64,000 nucleotides of DNA from 2-02-FULL-66-14 sp964651335 (GTDB lineage Bacteria > Pseudomonadota > Gammaproteobacteria > Burkholderiales > SG8-39), in contig CAZYVT010000010.1 in the NCBI GenBank assembly GCA_964651335.1, positions 1-64,000 of the forward strand, read 5' to 3'. Shown here one piece after another: positions 8,247-17,206 of this stretch. Positions within the stretch are counted from its first letter, which is position 1, and every line of letters begins with the position of its first letter. A program made the position numbers and the translations under genes. Under the pieces are notes generated by a model, which made no database searches, was not told where the DNA came from, and saw only the letters and a program-made list of their open reading frames with translations.

Positions 8247-9485
8247 TCAGGAGAAAGCGAAATCCACTTCCGGCCGCCGCCCGCTCACGATGTCGGCAAG
8301 CGCGCGACCCGAGCCGCAGGCGTGCGTCCAGCCGAGCGTCCCGTGCCCGGTGTTGAGGAACAGATTCGGAAAGCGCGTCAGCCCGATGTACGGGATGTTG
8401 CTCGGCGTCGCCGGCCGAAGGCCTGCCCAGAATTCGGCCTTCGACGCATCGCCCGCATCGGGAAACAACTCCACCGTGCGCTCCACGATCGCGCCGCAGC
8501 GAACCTTGTTGATCGTCGTGTCGTAACCGGCGAGCTCGGCGGTTCCGGCGATGCGCAGACGTTCTCCCAGGCGCGCAAACACGAGCTTCTGCGCCTCGTC
8601 GGCAATCGAGACGGTCCACGCCGCGGCGCGGTCTTTGACGGGCATGGTGACCGAATAGCCTTTCGCCGGATAGATCGCAAGCGGTACCCCGATCGGGCGC
8701 AGCAGCAACGGGCTGTAGCTGCCGAGCGACACGACGTAGGCGTCGGCGCGCACCAGCCCGCGTCCGGCAACCTCGACGCCGGCAATCCGGTCACCCGCGG
8801 CGACGATGCGCTCGATTCGTGCGCCGTACTCGAAGCCAACGCCGCGCTGCGCACAGAGCTTCGCGAGCGCCTGCGTGAACTTGTGCGCGTCACCCGTTTC
8901 ATCTTCCGCGGCATAAGTGCCGCCAGCGAGCCGGTGTTTCATCGCCGCGAGCGCCGGCTCGATCGCCACGCATTCGGCGGCCGTCTTCGGCACTCTGTCG
9001 CAGCCGAGCTCGCGCATGAGGCGCGCCGATTGCGCCGCGCCTTCGAGCTCGCGCGCATCGGTGTAGAAATGCAGGATGCCGCGCTCGAGCTGGTCGTACT
9101 CGATCCCGGTCTGCCGGCGCAGCGCCCTGAGCGTCGCGCGGCTGTACAGGCCGAGCCGAACGAGCTGCAGGATGTTTTGCCGGTTCCGGCCGGGGAGGCA
9201 TTCAAGGAGGAACTTCAACCCCCACAGCCACTGCTGCGGGTCTGCGCGCAAGCGGAATAGCAGCGGTGCGTCCTCCCGTCCGAGCCACCGGACGATCTTC
9301 TTCAGCGCCCCCGGGTTCGCCCAGGGTTCGGCATGGCTGACCGAGATCTGGCCGCCATTGGCGAAGCTCGTTTCGAGGCCCGCAGCCGGCTGGCGATCAA
9401 CCACCAGAACATCGTGCCCGGCCTCGCGCAGAAACCATGCTGACGCGACGCCCACCACCCCGGCGCCGAGAACGAGGACTTTCAC
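8247..9485 (-). CDS. dadA: D-amino acid dehydrogenase, small subunit-like (DadA)
   Basis: This 412-residue FAD-dependent oxidoreductase of the DAO family deaminates D-amino acids, passing electrons to the respiratory chain. The Rossmann motif VLVLGAGVVGVASAW opens the protein, followed by the DadA phrases SFANGGQISVSHAEPWANP and, near the end, NTGHGTLGWTHACGSGRALA. The start is GTG at 9485, overlapping the enoyl-CoA hydratase stop by 4 bases (GTGA), so the two are translationally coupled. The pairing with an enoyl-CoA hydratase is not the classical dadAX arrangement; no alanine racemase is adjacent. Confidence 0.86.
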   Translation of the reverse strand: MKVLVLGAGVVGVASAWFLREAGHDVLVVDRQPAAGLETSFANGGQISVSHAEPWANPGALKKIVRWLGREDAPLLFRLRADPQQWLWGLKFLLECLPGRNRQNILQLVRLGLYSRATLRALRRQTGIEYDQLERGILHFYTDARELEGAAQSARLMRELGCDRVPKTAAECVAIEPALAAMKHRLAGGTYAAEDETGDAHKFTQALAKLCAQRGVGFEYGARIERIVAAGDRIAGVEVAGRGLVRADAYVVSLGSYSPLLLRPIGVPLAIYPAKGYSVTMPVKDRAAAWTVSIADEAQKLVFARLGERLRIAGTAELAGYDTTINKVRCGAIVERTVELFPDAGDASKAEFWAGLRPATPSNIPYIGLTRFPNLFLNTGHGTLGWTHACGSGRALADIVSGRRPEVDFAFS

Positions 9486-10339
9486 CGGAACGGCTGTTCC
9501 TGCCACCAGGGAAAGTACGGCGGCATGTCCTTGCTCGGCCGCATCGTGAACCGCGGCTCGCGTTTCTCCCTGAACGACGCGATTCCTTCGGCGGCATCGG
9601 GCGAGGCGCCCATGCAGTAGATCCCCATGGACTCGATCCGGTGCGCCTCCATCGGATGGTCGGCGCCGAGCATGCGCCAGAGCATCTGGCGCGTGAGCGC
9701 AACCGACACGGCGGAGGTGTTCTCCGCGATCTCGCGCGCGAGCGCGCAGGCGCGGGGCAGCAGCTCGGCCGGCGGCACGACGCTGGACACCAGCCCGCCG
9801 GCGAGCGCTTCCTGCGCGTCGAATACACGCCCGGTGCAGGCCCATTCCACGGCGCGGCTGATGCCCACGATCCGCGGCAGAAACCAGCTCGAGCAGGCCT
9901 CGGGCACGACGCCGCGGCGGGTGAATACGAAGCCGAAGCGAGCTTCGCTCGAGGCGATCCGCACATCCATCGGCAGCGTCATCGTCGCGCCGACCCCCAC
10001 GGCGGCGCCGTTGACGGCGGCAATCACGGGCTTCCTCGACTCGAAGATGCGCAGCGACACCTGTCCGCCGCCGTCGCGGTGCTCTTTCATCGACCCCGAT
10101 TCGCGACCGGCGAAATTGAACGTGCTGCTGCCGGCCGACAGGTCAGCGCCGGCGCAGAAGGCGCGCCCCGCCCCGGTGACGACCACTGCTCGCACCTCAT
10201 CGTCTTCGTCGGCGCGCCCGAATGCGTCGATCAGCTCCTCCTGCATGCGCGCCGTGTAGGCATTGAGCTTTTCCGGGCGGTCGAGCGTTATGGTCGCGAC
10301 GCGATCCGCGATCCCGTACTTGATATCCCCATAATTCAT
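9482..10339 (-). CDS. enoyl-CoA hydratase/isomerase family protein
   Basis: This 285-residue crotonase-fold protein binds acyl-CoA and usually hydrates enoyl-CoA. The CoA-binding and oxyanion regions read VVVTGAGRAFCAGADLS and VNGAAVGVGATMTLPMD. The second catalytic position falls in FTRRGVVPEACSSW, where Glu is kept. I use the ATG at 10339 (MNYGDIKYG) because GGAAG precedes it; a TTG five codons earlier is possible. It overlaps dadA downstream by 4 bases and diverges from pta, with 44 bp between the starts. Its exact substrate cannot be assigned. Confidence 0.83.
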   Translation of the reverse strand: MNYGDIKYGIADRVATITLDRPEKLNAYTARMQEELIDAFGRADEDDEVRAVVVTGAGRAFCAGADLSAGSSTFNFAGRESGSMKEHRDGGGQVSLRIFESRKPVIAAVNGAAVGVGATMTLPMDVRIASSEARFGFVFTRRGVVPEACSSWFLPRIVGISRAVEWACTGRVFDAQEALAGGLVSSVVPPAELLPRACALAREIAENTSAVSVALTRQMLWRMLGADHPMEAHRIESMGIYCMGASPDAAEGIASFREKREPRFTMRPSKDMPPYFPWWQEQPFR

Positions 10340-10383
10340 GGCAATCTTCCGCAAAGTACCCGAACCGGATTTTAGGCGGAACG

Positions 10384-11292
10384 ATGGATGTTCTCGAACG
10401 TTGTCTCTCGAAACTGCGTGGCCGCGGCATGCGGATCGTGTTCCCCGAAGCCGACGACGAGCGCGTTACCGCCGCGGCGCGGCACCTGCGTGAGGAGGGG
10501 CTGGCCGAGCCGATCCTGCTCGAGAACCCGGAGGCGAACGGCCGGCTCGATGCCTACGCCGCGCTTTACCTTCAGCGGCGTCCGGACGCGAACCCGAAGG
10601 TCGCGCGGCGCCTCGTCGCCAAGCCGCTGTTTCACGCCGGCATGATGCTGCGGGCGGGCGACGCCGACGCGATGATCGCGGGCGCCGCGTGCACGACCGC
10701 GCGCGTGATCCAAGCCGGGATGATGACCGTGGGGCTCGCTCCTGGCGTCGAGACACCGTCCAGTTTCTTTCTCATGGTCCTGCCGGACCGCGCGCTGGTC
10801 TTTGCCGACTGCGCGGTGAACGCGGACCCGACCGCGGAGCAGCTCGCCGACATCGCGCTCGCCTCGGCCGAGAGCTGCCGCCGGCTGCTCGGCGAGGAGC
10901 CGCGCGTCGCGCTGCTTTCGTTTTCCACCAAGGGAAGCGCGAAGCATGCGCGCGTGGACAAGGTCGTGCGCGCGCTCGAGCTCGCGCGGAAGCGCGACCC
11001 GGCGCTCGCAATCGACGGCGAGCTGCAGGCCGACGCGGCACTCGTTCCCGCGGTAGCGGCGAAAAAAGTCAAAGGCGAAAGCGAGGTTGCGGGACGTGCC
11101 AATGTGCTGGTGTTTCCCGATCTCGACGCGGGAAACATCGGCTACAAGCTCACCCAGTACCTCGCCGGCGCCCGCGCGATCGGCCCGATCCTGCAGGGAT
11201 TCGCAAAGCCCATCAGTGACCTGTCACGTGGCGCGAGCGTGGATGATATTGTGGCGACCGCCGCGGTCGTACTCGCACAAGCGGAAAAATAG
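10384..11292 (+). CDS. pta: phosphate acetyltransferase
   Basis: This 302-residue single-domain Pta converts acetyl phosphate plus CoA to acetyl-CoA. The PTA_PTB pattern is clear: RIVFPEADDERV near the start, GDADAMIAGA, the LLSFSTKGSA motif, DGELQADAAL and the C-terminal VFPDLDAGNIGYKL. It is slightly shorter than typical short Pta proteins (about 320-330) and lacks the long N-terminal DRTGG-type domain. No ackA is adjacent. In sulfonate degraders Pta converts the acetyl phosphate made by Xsc; an xsc gene lies at 41196-42983, so a link is plausible though the two are far apart. Confidence 0.88.
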   Translation: MDVLERCLSKLRGRGMRIVFPEADDERVTAAARHLREEGLAEPILLENPEANGRLDAYAALYLQRRPDANPKVARRLVAKPLFHAGMMLRAGDADAMIAGAACTTARVIQAGMMTVGLAPGVETPSSFFLMVLPDRALVFADCAVNADPTAEQLADIALASAESCRRLLGEEPRVALLSFSTKGSAKHARVDKVVRALELARKRDPALAIDGELQADAALVPAVAAKKVKGESEVAGRANVLVFPDLDAGNIGYKLTQYLAGARAIGPILQGFAKPISDLSRGASVDDIVATAAVVLAQAEK

Positions 11293-11300
11293 CGGAAAAA

Positions 11301-11329
11301 TAGGGTCAGACCCCATTTCTTTTTCCCAA
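11301..11329. repeat. REP-like motif (GGGTCAGACCCC type)
   Basis: Right after pta an 11-bp unit (cggaaaaatag) is tandemly doubled, then comes AGGGTCAGACCCCATTT. The short self-complementary core GGGTC-A-GACCC resembles the dispersed motif AAATGGGGTCTGACCC often seen near REP-associated transposases. A related but different inverted pair occurs at 60899-60971. Confidence 0.45.
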
Positions 11330-11339
11330 GGAGAACAAC

Positions 11340-11996
11340 ATGTTGGAACTGTACTTCGCGCCCGGCGCATGTTCGTTCGTGCCGCATGCCGGGCTCGAGG
11401 TGATCAAGGCCGCGACGGGCCAGGACTTCGAGCCCAGGCTCGTCAAGCTGCACAAGGGCGAGCATAAGACGCCGCAATATCTCGCCATGAACCCGAACGG
11501 CCAGGTGCCGGTGCTGGTCGCAGACGGCAAGCCGCTCACCCAGATCGTTGCGATCTGCGACTTCCTCGACTGTCGCTTTCCTGGGGCGCGGCTGCTCCCC
11601 ACGGAATCATGGGCACGCGCGCAGGCGCTCAGTCAGCTCGCATGGATGAACAACACCGTGCACCCGACTTTCACGCACGTGTTCCGTCCGAGCGATTTCG
11701 CCGAGGGCGTGGAAGCTCAGGGCGAAGTCCGCAAGGCGGCGATGACCCGGTACCGCGGGCATCTCGAACGAATCCAGGGCTGGACATCGATCGCCGCGCC
11801 GTACTGGTTCGGGGAGCGCGTCTCGTTCCACGACGCCTACGCGTTCACGCTGTTCCGGTGGGGCGGTTACGCCGGCATCGATCCGGATTCGCTGCCGGCC
11901 TACAAAGGCTACGTGGAGTGCGTGATGGCGGCGCCGCCCGTGGCGGCCGCACTGGAGCGCGAGCGGATCAAGCTGGACACTTACAAGGCGGCCTGA
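11340..11996 (+). CDS. glutathione S-transferase family protein
   Basis: This 218-residue protein has an N-terminal thioredoxin-like GST domain (MLELYFAPGACSFVPHAGLE; beta-class-like with Cys and Ser near the active site). The cis-Pro loop reads NPNGQVPVL, and the residues after it give the usual SNAIL-type glutathione contact region (LTQIVAI). An all-helical C-terminal domain follows from about residue 90. AAGGAG precedes the ATG at 11340. Its stop is only 8 bases from the end of the convergent citrate synthase gene. The substrate is unknown. Confidence 0.85.
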   Translation: MLELYFAPGACSFVPHAGLEVIKAATGQDFEPRLVKLHKGEHKTPQYLAMNPNGQVPVLVADGKPLTQIVAICDFLDCRFPGARLLPTESWARAQALSQLAWMNNTVHPTFTHVFRPSDFAEGVEAQGEVRKAAMTRYRGHLERIQGWTSIAAPYWFGERVSFHDAYAFTLFRWGGYAGIDPDSLPAYKGYVECVMAAPPVAAALERERIKLDTYKAA

Positions 11997-12004
11997 GCGC
12001 CGGC

Positions 12005-13147
12005 TCAGCGCCGCTCCATCGGGACGTATTCCCTCGGTTCCGGCCCGTTGTAGAGGGTGAGCGGGCGGATGAGGATGTTGTTCTCCATCTGCTCGAGAAC
12101 CTGCACCGTCCAGCCCGGTACGCGCCCGACGGCGAAAATCGGCACGAACAGGTCCTCGGCAATGCCGTTGAGATAATAGACGACGCCGGCGTAGAAATCG
12201 ACGTTCACGTTTACGCCATGGCGCGCGTAAGGCTGCATCGCCTCGACCACCGCTTCCAGGATCTGGAACCACTGCGGCTGGCCCATTTCGCGCGAGAGCT
12301 TTTCCACGCCCGCGCGCATGTGGCGCGCGCGCGGGTCCTCGGCGCGATACACGCGGTGGCCAAAGCCCATCACCGGTTCCTTGTTGGCGCGCTTGTTCCT
12401 GACATAGCCGGCAGCCTTCGATGCGTCGCCGATCTCCATCGCCATCTTCATCACATTTTCTGCAGCGCCGCCATGCGCGGGACCGGAGAGCGCCGCAACC
12501 GCGGCAGTGATCGCGGCGTGCAGGTTTGCCTCTGTGCCCGCCACGACGCGCGCGGTGAAGGACGAGGCGTTGGAACCGTGCTCCGCGTGCAGGATCATGT
12601 CGGTGTCCATCAGCTTTGCGGCGTCCGCGCTGGGCGCCTTGCCCTTCAGCATGTAAAGGAAGTTCGCCGCGTGGCCGAGTCTCGGGTCCGGCGCCACGGG
12701 TTCGCGGCCGTTGCGGATGTGCTCGTGCGCCGTGACGATCATCGGCACCTGCGCGGTCAGGCGAATCCCCTTGCGCAGTGTCGCCGCGGAAGTGTTGTCC
12801 GCCACGTCGGGATCGAACGCGGCGAGCGCGGAGACCGCGGTGCGCAGCACGTCCATCGGGTGCGCAGACCTGACCACGCGAATCACGTCGTAGATCGGCG
12901 CCGGCAGGACGCGTGCCGCGTTCAGCTCGCTCTGCATGGAGGCGAGCTGCTCGCGCGTAGGCAATTCACCTCGGAGCAGCAGGTAGCAGGCTTCTTCGAA
13001 TGTGGAGCGCTGCGCCAGCTCGTGGATCGAATAGCCGCGGTAGCGCAGCTCGCCCGCGCGCCCGTCGATGAAGCACACGCGCGAGCGGTCGAAGTGCACT
13101 CCTTTGAGCCCGCGATGGATGGCGATCTTTTCGTCTGCCTCGGACAT
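12005..13147 (-). CDS. citrate/2-methylcitrate synthase family protein
   Basis: This 380-residue short-type citrate synthase condenses acetyl-CoA (or propionyl-CoA) with oxaloacetate. Catalytic residues are in place: His of LHAEHGSNASSF, His of SGPAHGGAAE and Asp of VNVDFYAG. The length fits the type I dimeric enzymes and PrpC, not the 430-residue allosteric GltA. It is followed downstream in the same direction by nothing, and its upstream neighbour on the same strand is the SDR (28-bp gap). Choice between citrate and 2-methylcitrate cannot be made by eye. Confidence 0.87.
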   Translation of the reverse strand: MSEADEKIAIHRGLKGVHFDRSRVCFIDGRAGELRYRGYSIHELAQRSTFEEACYLLLRGELPTREQLASMQSELNAARVLPAPIYDVIRVVRSAHPMDVLRTAVSALAAFDPDVADNTSAATLRKGIRLTAQVPMIVTAHEHIRNGREPVAPDPRLGHAANFLYMLKGKAPSADAAKLMDTDMILHAEHGSNASSFTARVVAGTEANLHAAITAAVAALSGPAHGGAAENVMKMAMEIGDASKAAGYVRNKRANKEPVMGFGHRVYRAEDPRARHMRAGVEKLSREMGQPQWFQILEAVVEAMQPYARHGVNVNVDFYAGVVYYLNGIAEDLFVPIFAVGRVPGWTVQVLEQMENNILIRPLTLYNGPEPREYVPMERR

Positions 13148-13175
13148 GGGAATCTCCGGTGGAGTGTCGCGCCGG

Positions 13176-13943
13176 TCAGCCTGCGGAGAAGCCGCCGTCT
13201 ACAAACAGGGTCTGGCCGGTCACGTAGTCGGAAGCCCGGCTGGCGAGGAACACCGCGGCCCCGCGCAGGTCGTCGAGGTCGCCGTTGCGCCCGATGAAAG
13301 TGCGCTCGGCCATCTGCTTCCAGCGCACCGGGTCGCTTGCGACCGGCGCGGTGAGCGGTGTGGCAAAGAAACCAGGTGCAATCGCGTTTGCATTTACGCC
13401 GTAGCGCGACCAGGCCTCGGCCTGCGCGCGCGTGAGCTGCGCAAGGCCGCCCTTGGAGGCGCCGTACGCCCCCGAGTTGCCGAAAGCGCGCACCGACTGC
13501 ATCGAAGCGATATTGATGATCCGCCCCCAGCGCTTTGCGATCATCGCGGGAGCGAGCTTTTGCGCGAGAAAGAACGGCGCCTCGAGGTTGAGTTTGACGG
13601 TCGCATCCCAATCCGCTTCTGTGATCTCGAGCATCGGCTTGCGGAGATTGATTCCGGCCGCGGATACCAGGATGTCCGGCGTGCCAAACGGTGCAGGCGC
13701 ATCCCGCGCGCATTTTTCAAGCGTGGCACGGTCCGAGAGATCACAGGCAAGGCAGGCAGCGTTGCCGCCCGTTGATTCGATCTCGCGCCGCGCCCCCTCA
13801 AGCTCCGCGGCGCGCCGCGCGACGAGCACGACGCGCGCCCCTGCTTCCGCCAGCGCGAGCGCGATCGCCTTGCCGATGCCGGAGCTCGCGCCGGTGACGC
13901 ACGCGACCCTGCCGTCCAGCCGGAAGAGGTCTGAAACGCTCAC
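13176..13943 (-). CDS. short-chain dehydrogenase/reductase
   Basis: This 255-residue classical SDR shows the NAD(P) motif TGASSGIGKA, a degenerate NNAG motif (VSAAGIN), catalytic Ser in NIASMQS, YGASK (Tyr and Lys) and the C-terminal FVDGGFSAG. The start is GTG at 13943, overlapping the HisD-like stop by 4 bases (GTGA), so it is coupled to that gene. In dihydroxypropanesulfonate (DHPS) operons, dehydrogenases accompany HpsN to interconvert DHPS enantiomers; a similar role here is inference. Substrate unknown. Confidence 0.83.
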   Translation of the reverse strand: MSVSDLFRLDGRVACVTGASSGIGKAIALALAEAGARVVLVARRAAELEGARREIESTGGNAACLACDLSDRATLEKCARDAPAPFGTPDILVSAAGINLRKPMLEITEADWDATVKLNLEAPFFLAQKLAPAMIAKRWGRIINIASMQSVRAFGNSGAYGASKGGLAQLTRAQAEAWSRYGVNANAIAPGFFATPLTAPVASDPVRWKQMAERTFIGRNGDLDDLRGAAVFLASRASDYVTGQTLFVDGGFSAG

Positions 13944-15253
13944 TGCGTTACTTGCGGCCCGCGCTCGAAGCTCTCGTTCGCAAAGTATTTCATCAGCCGC
14001 TCGTCGGCGGTGCGGGCATGCGCCTCCATGCCTTCGAGCCGCGAAATGCGCGCCGTCACCTGCGCGATCTGCCGGTTCGCTTCCCGCGTCATGCGCTGCC
14101 AGGTCACGGTCTTGATGAACTTGTGCACCGACAGGCCGCCCGAGTAGCGTGCCGCACCCTTGGTCGGCAGGATGTGATTCGGCCCCGAGGCCTTGTCGCC
14201 GAATGCCACAGTCGTCTCCTCGCCGAGGAACAGTGACCCGTAGCAGGTGAGGTTGGCGAGCCACCAGTCGAGATCGCGCGCGTGCACCTCGAGATGCTCG
14301 GCGGCGTAGCGATCGGACACCGACGCTGCCTCCTCCCGTGTCCCGCACAACGCCACCTCGCCGTAGTCGCGCCAAGCCGCGCCGGCAGCTTCGCGTGCCG
14401 TGGGCGGGAGCTGGTCGATCAGCGGCAGCACGCGCCGCATCACATCCCCGGCAAGCGCGCGGGACGTAGTGATGAGCCAGGCCGGCGATTCGTGCCCGTG
14501 CTCGGCCTGGCCGACGAGGTCCGCGGCGACCAGGGACGGATCCGCGCTGTCATCGGCGATGATCGCGATCTCGGTCGGCCCGGCAAGTACGTCGATGCCG
14601 ACCTTGCCGAACAGCACCCGCTTCGCCTCGGCGACGAACTTGTTGCCGGGGCCGACGACGATGTCGGCCGGCTTGCCGGTAAAGAGGCCATAAGCGAGCG
14701 TCGCAATTGCCTGCACGCCGCCCAGCGTCATGATGACATCCGCGCCCGCCACCTTCATCGCATAGAGCACGTGTGGGTGGATACCTTCGCCGCGGTACGG
14801 GGTCGAGCACGCGATCACCGTGGGTACGCCCGCTGCCTTTGCGGTGGCGATCGCCATGTAGGCCGAGGCGATGTGGGCGTAACGCCCGGTGGGCACGTAG
14901 CAGCCGGCGACGTTGACCGGGATCAGCCGCTGGCCGGCCAGCAGGCCCGGGTGCATCTCCACGGAGAACTCGCGCATCGAGTCGCGCTGCGCGAGCGCGA
15001 AGCGCCGCACCTGTGCAGTTGCGAACTCGATGTCGCGTTTTGCCGTCTCGGGCACATCGCGCGTGCGGCGCCCGATCTCCTCCGGCGTGACGACAATGTC
15101 GCCGCTCCAGCGGTCGAGCTTCGCCGCGTACTCGCGCACCGCCGCTTCGCCGTGCTGCTCGATCTCTGCGAGCATCTCGTCCACGACCTTGCGCGCCGTG
15201 CCGGTTTCGGAGTCCGGGGTCCTGCTTGCCTTTTTCAGGTATTCGATTGCCAT
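13940..15253 (-). CDS. histidinol dehydrogenase-family polyol dehydrogenase, HpsN-like candidate
   Basis: This 437-residue member of the HisD family performs a Zn-dependent, NAD-linked two-step oxidation of an alcohol to an acid. Zn and catalytic positions are kept: Gln and His in GQAEHGHES, the Glu-His pair in AAEHLEV (319-320), Asp in GDKASGPNH (352-360) and the C-terminal His in LEGMEAH. No other his gene is nearby. It is instead flanked by a complete TRAP transporter upstream and an SDR downstream, overlapping the latter by 4 bases. This is the context of HpsN (sulfopropanediol 3-dehydrogenase), whose product is sulfolactate. GGAGG precedes the ATG at 15253. HpsN assignment is inferred; other polyols remain possible. 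Confidence 0.72.
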   Translation of the reverse strand: MAIEYLKKASRTPDSETGTARKVVDEMLAEIEQHGEAAVREYAAKLDRWSGDIVVTPEEIGRRTRDVPETAKRDIEFATAQVRRFALAQRDSMREFSVEMHPGLLAGQRLIPVNVAGCYVPTGRYAHIASAYMAIATAKAAGVPTVIACSTPYRGEGIHPHVLYAMKVAGADVIMTLGGVQAIATLAYGLFTGKPADIVVGPGNKFVAEAKRVLFGKVGIDVLAGPTEIAIIADDSADPSLVAADLVGQAEHGHESPAWLITTSRALAGDVMRRVLPLIDQLPPTAREAAGAAWRDYGEVALCGTREEAASVSDRYAAEHLEVHARDLDWWLANLTCYGSLFLGEETTVAFGDKASGPNHILPTKGAARYSGGLSVHKFIKTVTWQRMTREANRQIAQVTARISRLEGMEAHARTADERLMKYFANESFERGPQVTQ

Positions 15254-15267
15254 GCGAGGATCCTCCG

Positions 15268-16587
15268 CTATTTCGTATACAGCACTCCAGGCAGCCAGAG
15301 CGCGAGCTGCGGGAAGATCATGACCAGGGCGAGGCCGATGAGCTGCAGCACCATGAACTGCATCATGCCCTTGTAGATGTCCGAGAGCGCCCATTGCGGC
15401 GCCACCCCCTTGAGGAAGTATGCCGATAGCGCCACCGGCGGAGACAGCCAGGCGGTCTGGAGGTTCACCGCGACCAGGATGCCGAACCAGGTGAGGTCGA
15501 CCTTCATCTCCTTGATGAGCGGCAGCATGATCGGCACGAAGATGAGCACGATCGGCACCCACTCGAGCGGCCAGGCAAGCAGGAAGATCACCGCCATGAT
15601 GACCACCAGCAGCGCCATCGGCGGCAGGTCGAGGCCGAGCAGCGCCTGGGTCATCATGTCCGGTGTGCCGAGGCGCGAGAACACGGCGCCGAAGAAGTTC
15701 GAGGCAGCGACCAGGAACAGGATCATGCACGAGACCTCGAGCGTCTTCAGTACCGCGTCGTACAGCAAGTTCCACGTCAGGCGCCGATACACGACCGTCA
15801 ACACCAGCGCGCCCGATGCGCCCATCGCCGCTCCTTCGGTCGGCGTTGCAAGGCCGAACAGGATGCTGCCGAGCGAGGCCAATACCAGGATCGACGGCGG
15901 CACCAGCCCTTGCAGGAACTCCCTGACGACCTCCATTTTCGAATCGGCATGCTCCTCGACCGGCAGCGCCGGTCCGAGCTTGGGGTTCAAGTAGCAGCGC
16001 CCCAGCGCATAGATCGTGTAGATCGCCGACAGCGCCAGACCGGGGAGGATCGCGGCGGCGAAGAGGTCCGTGACCGGGACCCCGATCACGGGCCCCATCA
16101 CGATCAGCATCACGCTGGGCGGAATCAGAATGCCGAGCGTGCCCCCTGCCGTGATGACGCCCGCCGACAGACGCACGTCGTAGTGCGCGCGGTCCATCGC
16201 CTTCGCGCCCATGATGCCGAGCAGCGTCACCGAAGCGCCGACGATCCCGGTCGCGGCGGCGAAAATGGTGGCGCAGAACATCACCGCAAGGTACAGCGAG
16301 CCGTGCAGCCGGGCGAGCCCGAGCTGGACCGCCTTGAACAGCCGTTCCATCAAGCCGGCCTGCTCGAGCAGCAGGCCCATGAACACGAACAGCGGCACCG
16401 AGGCGAGGGTCTGCTCCCTCATCACCGAGAAGAACTGGTACACCATCAGGTGAAAGACGGTGTCGCCGAACCCCAGGTAGCCGAAAATGATGCCGAGGAT
16501 GATCAGCGTGAAGGCGATCGGGAAACCGGCGAAGATCGTCAACAGCAGCGCGACGAGCATCCAGCCGCCGATGGCTTCAGGACTCAC
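15268..16587 (-). CDS. dctM: TRAP transporter large permease (DctM)
   Basis: This 439-residue, 12-helix protein is the transport subunit of a TRAP (Na+-driven, binding-protein-dependent) system. DctM-family phrases include GFPIAFTLI at the N-terminus, GTLGILIPPSVMLIVMG and ATPTEGAAMGA. The start is GTG at 16587 inside the end of dctQ (11-base overlap). The HisD-like gene follows 14 bases later, so transporter and enzymes form one unit. Confidence 0.9.
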   Translation of the reverse strand: MSPEAIGGWMLVALLLTIFAGFPIAFTLIILGIIFGYLGFGDTVFHLMVYQFFSVMREQTLASVPLFVFMGLLLEQAGLMERLFKAVQLGLARLHGSLYLAVMFCATIFAAATGIVGASVTLLGIMGAKAMDRAHYDVRLSAGVITAGGTLGILIPPSVMLIVMGPVIGVPVTDLFAAAILPGLALSAIYTIYALGRCYLNPKLGPALPVEEHADSKMEVVREFLQGLVPPSILVLASLGSILFGLATPTEGAAMGASGALVLTVVYRRLTWNLLYDAVLKTLEVSCMILFLVAASNFFGAVFSRLGTPDMMTQALLGLDLPPMALLVVIMAVIFLLAWPLEWVPIVLIFVPIMLPLIKEMKVDLTWFGILVAVNLQTAWLSPPVALSAYFLKGVAPQWALSDIYKGMMQFMVLQLIGLALVMIFPQLALWLPGVLYTK

Positions 16588-17143
16588 GGCTCAACACCTC
16601 GTCGAGCGAGCGCGGCGTGGCGAGCCACTGTCCCGTGCGCAGCGCGTGGATGCATTTCAGGAACTCGGAAACGCCCTGCAGCAGCAGCAGCGCCGCCGCC
16701 ACCGGGATCACCGTCTTCAGCGGGTAGATGATCGGCATCCACGAACTGCCGACGGTGCGCTCGTCGCGGATCCACGAGTTGTAGGCGAACTCGCCGCCGA
16801 TCCAGAGGAACAACGCGATGCCCGGGAAGAACAGAAACAGGTAGCAGAGCGCGTCCACCGTGGCCTGCGTCTTCACCGACCAGTTCTGGTACAGGAAATC
16901 GGTGCGGATGTGCGCGCCGCGATAGAGCGTATATGCGGCGCCGAGCATGAACATGGCGCCGTAGAGCATGTAGCTGGTGTCGTACGCCCACTGCGTGGGA
17001 GTTGCCACGTAGCGAATGACGACTTCGTAGGTCATCGCCGCGATCAGCGGCAGGATCAGCCAGGCCACGATTCGGCCCGACCATGCGCTGATCCCGTCGA
17101 TGATCCGGATCGTGCCCAACAGCGCGTCTCGCTGTTTTGTCAT
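16577..17143 (-). CDS. dctQ: TRAP transporter small permease (DctQ)
   Basis: This 188-residue, four-helix protein is the small TRAP membrane subunit. It resembles the longer DctQ proteins annotated as mannitol/chloroaromatic type: the helices lie near residues 19-40, 58-78, 95-117 and 140-160, with TYEVVIRYVATPTQWAYD between the first two. GGAGGG precedes the ATG at 17143. It overlaps dctM and lies just after the dctP terminator, so dctP message is probably made in excess. Confidence 0.87.
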   Translation of the reverse strand: MTKQRDALLGTIRIIDGISAWSGRIVAWLILPLIAAMTYEVVIRYVATPTQWAYDTSYMLYGAMFMLGAAYTLYRGAHIRTDFLYQNWSVKTQATVDALCYLFLFFPGIALFLWIGGEFAYNSWIRDERTVGSSWMPIIYPLKTVIPVAAALLLLQGVSEFLKCIHALRTGQWLATPRSLDEVLSRES

Positions 17144-17154
17144 TGTCGTCCCTC

Positions 17155-17188
17155 CAAAAAAAGAGGCGGCCCGGGGCCGCCTCTTCTT
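17155..17188 (-). terminator. intrinsic terminator between dctP and dctQM
   Basis: A GC-rich hairpin (AGAGGCGGCCC paired with GGGCCGCCTCT) is followed on the minus strand by a run of seven T. It lies 18 bp past the dctP stop and before dctQ. Partial termination here would give more receptor than permease, as is common in TRAP operons. Confidence 0.85.
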
Positions 17189-17206
17189 CCCGAGCCGATG
17201 CAGACG

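Noticed and set aside
13940..15253. Annotation as biosynthetic histidinol dehydrogenase (hisD)
   Set aside because: No other his biosynthesis gene is nearby; it is locked in a TRAP transporter/SDR operon.
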